A stretch of DNA of 64,000 nt from Callorhinus ursinus (Eukaryota; Chordata; Mammalia; Carnivora; Otariidae): NCBI RefSeq assembly GCF_003265705.1, contig NW_020312902.1, positions 8,070,631-8,134,630 on the forward strand. The letters are read 5' to 3'. Below, piece after piece: positions 61,131 through 64,000 of this stretch. A program made the translations under genes and the position numbers. The notes beneath the pieces are model-generated. The model was given only the letters and a program-made list of their open reading frames with translations. It made no database searches and was not told the DNA's origin. The stretch's first letter is position 1; every line of letters starts with the position of its first letter.

Positions 61131-64000
61131 TTTGAATGGCAAGAGTATTACATTCAGCAAAACATGATCCCCATGGCTAAGCACTAGAGGAGTATAAAGA
61201 TATAAAAACTAGAAAACATATTATGTGTCACAGTACTGAACTTTCATTACAGGCCAAGTACAGAAGTCACCCTAATCAGAGGAGCTGGGCATGGGAAAAG
61301 AACACACACAATGAAAGGAGAATAATAAACAAGTAGAAAGCAAAAATAAGAGCAGGTAGAATCTGCTCAGAATCAGTCCACTCAAGGGACTTGCCACAGT
61401 CAAGGAAGTTGGGGGACTGGAAGCGATCAGCTTGACTGCTTGCCAAGGAAGAGAAGGCAGCTTGGAGAAGCTTCAGCAGTATACCCTCTAATTCCTACTA
61501 AGGAAACGAATCTGATTTTAAGCTGGTTTCCTCTTCAAGGCGCACATGGCAATTGTTTGCCAAAGCTCTGAGTGCTCTCTTAGTGGCATTAGCTAATAAA
61601 TGTACCAACCTCCCTCGTGGAGGAGCACTGCAGGACAACAGATTTTTGAGAGAATTGGCAAGGAGAACAGCCACTTTTTTATTAACCAAACTCCGATATC
61701 CATTATGAAATGATTTCTAAGAAATTGAGTCTATTCTGATATATAAATCATGAAATAATTTCTGTTTGTTTGGCCACGACTGCTTGGAGCCTGGTGATAG
61801 GCAGCAGGACTGGTTCCCAACTTCAGGCTTTCTCCACTTTGTCTCTTGCTAAGTCTTCAACAGAGAAGCACAGCCACCTTTGTACCTTGACCCAAGGATG
61901 GTCCTCCTCCGGGTGGGAAGGTCACTCTCACTGATATGAGCCCAGATTTGGGAGGGATACTCACTGAGGTATGGGGAAGGAAGAGAACACCAGGCAGATC
62001 CACCAAATCAATGGGATGACAAACATCACAGATCACTCACAACCAGCCCCAGGGTCCCCTCTAAATCTCAGTTTCTCTCTTAAGTCTTTGAGCTCTCTGC
62101 ATTGGACGAGATTATCAGCATTCTGATGGCAAGGACTCTATAATACCCAGCACACTGCATTCCAGACAGTAGAAGTCCATTAAATGTTTTCTGAATCAAC
62201 AAATGATTTATAGGCTTTTCCCCTTGTTGATTATAATTTCAGAGGTTTCTGTCCATATTTGGGATAGGAAGACCAAGGGGTCAAAAATTCATTCTTGACA
62301 TTCAGGATTTAAAGTTATAAAAACTTGATCCAAGACCAGCTAGTCAAAATGTAATGTTGAGGGAGGGCCAAAGACTGGCCTCACAAACCCGTCCCCAGTG
62401 CACTCACTTATCCACGGCCTGAGTCAGGAATCCACCTCCATTGTTGACACACACTGGAGTGCTAGGGCCTCAGGCCATGAGAGAAGAGGTGGCTGACTAA
62501 TGCTGTCTCTCCCATCTGAATTGAAGCCAGCTGCCCTCCCAGCCGCCCCTAACTTGAAGAGGCTGGATCTGGGCCACTACAGGGCAGCGCGGGACCGGGC
62601 TGAGGTGGTTGGGAAACCAGCTAAGAGTGGTTTTTCTTTGGTGGTTATTTTTTCAAGGCAAGGATGCAACTTACTGGCCAACCAATTGAAGTTACCCCTT
62701 GAGGAAGGAACAAGTGGCATCAAGCAAGATGGGCTCCACCATCCATCACAAGTTTCATCCCAAAGTCTACACCTGATCAGTCTTCCAAATGGTTACTACC
62801 CATCTCTTAGAACACATAAAAACTTGTGGGCCTATATTCCCTTGATCTTTTTGCACTGTAAAATTCCTACAGGCAAATATCATAGTTGTTAAACACAAAT
62901 GCATAATTTTATACGATAAAAATGTAATAGCTATAATAAGGCAGGTTAGGTAGTGGGATATTCAGATAAACCCTCTGGCTGAAAACAACTCTGTAGAAGT
63001 CACCTTAAAAGCGATGAGGAGTTGAAAAGATAGAGCAGTCCTGCCAGGCCAATTTGGGGAAGAAGCTTGAACCCAAAGAGGTTGGAGGATTATTTGAATG
63101 TCAAAGTTGCTTTTGCCTTGAAGATGCTGGAGGGGTACAGGTGACAGAAGGCAAGGTGCAGGGTGCATTCAATGTAAGGACTTAAAGGATACCTTTTCCT
63201 GCATTAAGCTGGGTTCCAAAGGGCTACAGACTCAGGATTAGGATGAAGCAGAACAAATATGTCGCCTCCTCTTCCTCCCCAACCCCACAGGCACAGAAAG
63301 AAAGTTGCTCTGTACCTAAGCAGAACAGAAGAAGGAAAAGTAAGGGAGATAAAATACTCTTGAGAAGATGTGACCACGGACCCACCCTCATGCACATTTC
63401 GCCCCAGGAACGTAGAGCAGAAATGGGCAATGAATTGGGTTTAAAGTGGTCCTCAAGTTGTGCCCCTAAAAAGCAGCCAGAAGGAGGAAAGTACACTTAT
63501 TCCAAGCCTCAAGGAATCTCCACAAATAATTTTTTAAGGGCAATAACCAGCAAAACAGTTGAAGATAATCAGATGCATAGGAACAAGGCAACAAGAGGGA
63601 GACTGAGTGCAGAAAGACACCTGGACAGTTTCAGACACAGACTCATTAAGTTTATATATGCTTACCACATGAAAAAAAGAAACAACGAGTTTGCAAATAT
63701 CTGCAGGAAGGAAAAAAAAATTGTAAAAAAATGACCTAGCAGATCTGGAAGAGAATCAAATGGAACTTCTAGAGAAGAAAAATTCAGTAACAAATTAAAA
63801 TCTCAACAGAAGTGGCTGTCAGCAGATTAAAAGCAATAGAAGAGAGAATTAGAAACCAGAGGTTAGATCAGAGGAAACTGTTCAGAATAGAGCACAGAAA
63901 AGCAAAAGTGTGGTAAGCACGGGAGAGTAGATTTACGACATGGAGGACACAGTAAAAAGATCCAAAGTACATTTCACTGGGCGGGGGGGGGGGGGGGGGG
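61131..64000 (-). other. RBM20 intron 1, part 7 (to window edge)
   Basis: Largely unassigned sequence. A short L2 3' end is likely near 62090-62215 ('cagtagaagtccattaaatg'). The window ends in a G-homopolymer at 63983-64000. No exon is visible. Exon 1 of RBM20 would start with the out-of-window N-terminus and is not here. Confidence 0.7.
63983..64000 (+). repeat. poly(G) run at the window edge
   Basis: At least 18 G up to the last base. The true length is not visible. Confidence 0.85.

Noticed and set aside
36310..64000. Search for RBM20 exon 1 and a promoter
   Set aside because: No CpG island and no N-terminal coding sequence seen in this part. Intron 1 is known to be very long in mammals.

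Overview
The window is mammalian genomic DNA from a carnivore, most likely a caniform. Twenty-two tRNA-Lys-derived CAN-SINE (SINEC) copies, many with clear target-site duplications, and an L1 3' end resembling the carnivore L1 consensus support this. Older mammal-wide repeats (MIR, LINE2, old L1, MER5-like hAT elements) fill much of the rest. There are no bacterial-style operons, CRISPR arrays or RNA genes.

Essentially the whole window lies inside one gene on the minus strand: RBM20, the muscle splicing regulator of titin and other sarcomeric or calcium-handling transcripts. I could place nine consecutive coding exons, numbered as in human: exon 2 (35221-36307), exon 3 (33830-33891), exon 4 (31693-31787), exon 5 (31249-31346), exon 6 (20160-20303), exon 7 (16894-17025), exon 8 (10630-10709), exon 9 (8149-8842, or to 8173 with an alternative donor) and exon 10 (664-768). 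All reading phases join. Exon 1 lies to the right beyond position 64000, so 36308-64000 is intron 1. Exon 11 (Glu-rich region) and later exons lie to the left of position 1. The visible protein contains the Leu/Pro/Gln-rich N-terminal part, the first C2H2 (matrin/U1-type) zinc finger split over exons 2 and 3, the RRM over exons 6 and 7, and the RS domain with an intact RSRSP hotspot in exon 9.

Intron 9 (769-8148) holds a full-length processed pseudogene of PTGR1 (4780-5971, minus strand) with a 21-bp target-site duplication, a poly(A) tail, a poly(A) signal and a 7-nt frameshifting deletion. Intron 5 (20304-31248) holds a CpG-rich patch with YY1- and NRF1-like sites. Next to it is a decayed, about 74% identical 89-bp copy of the exon 5 acceptor region. 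Intron 7 and intron 6 are rich in L1 and SINEs, and one SINE sits only 48 nt upstream of exon 7. Intron 1 contains several simple-sequence tracts, including a (CUUU)n array in the transcribed strand and a 330-bp CCATCA-type array.

I found no new multi-gene system. The most interesting items are the exon 5 relic, the SINE next to exon 7, the competing exon 9 donors, the intron 5 CpG patch and the pyrimidine-rich arrays in the pre-mRNA of a pyrimidine-motif-binding splicing factor.
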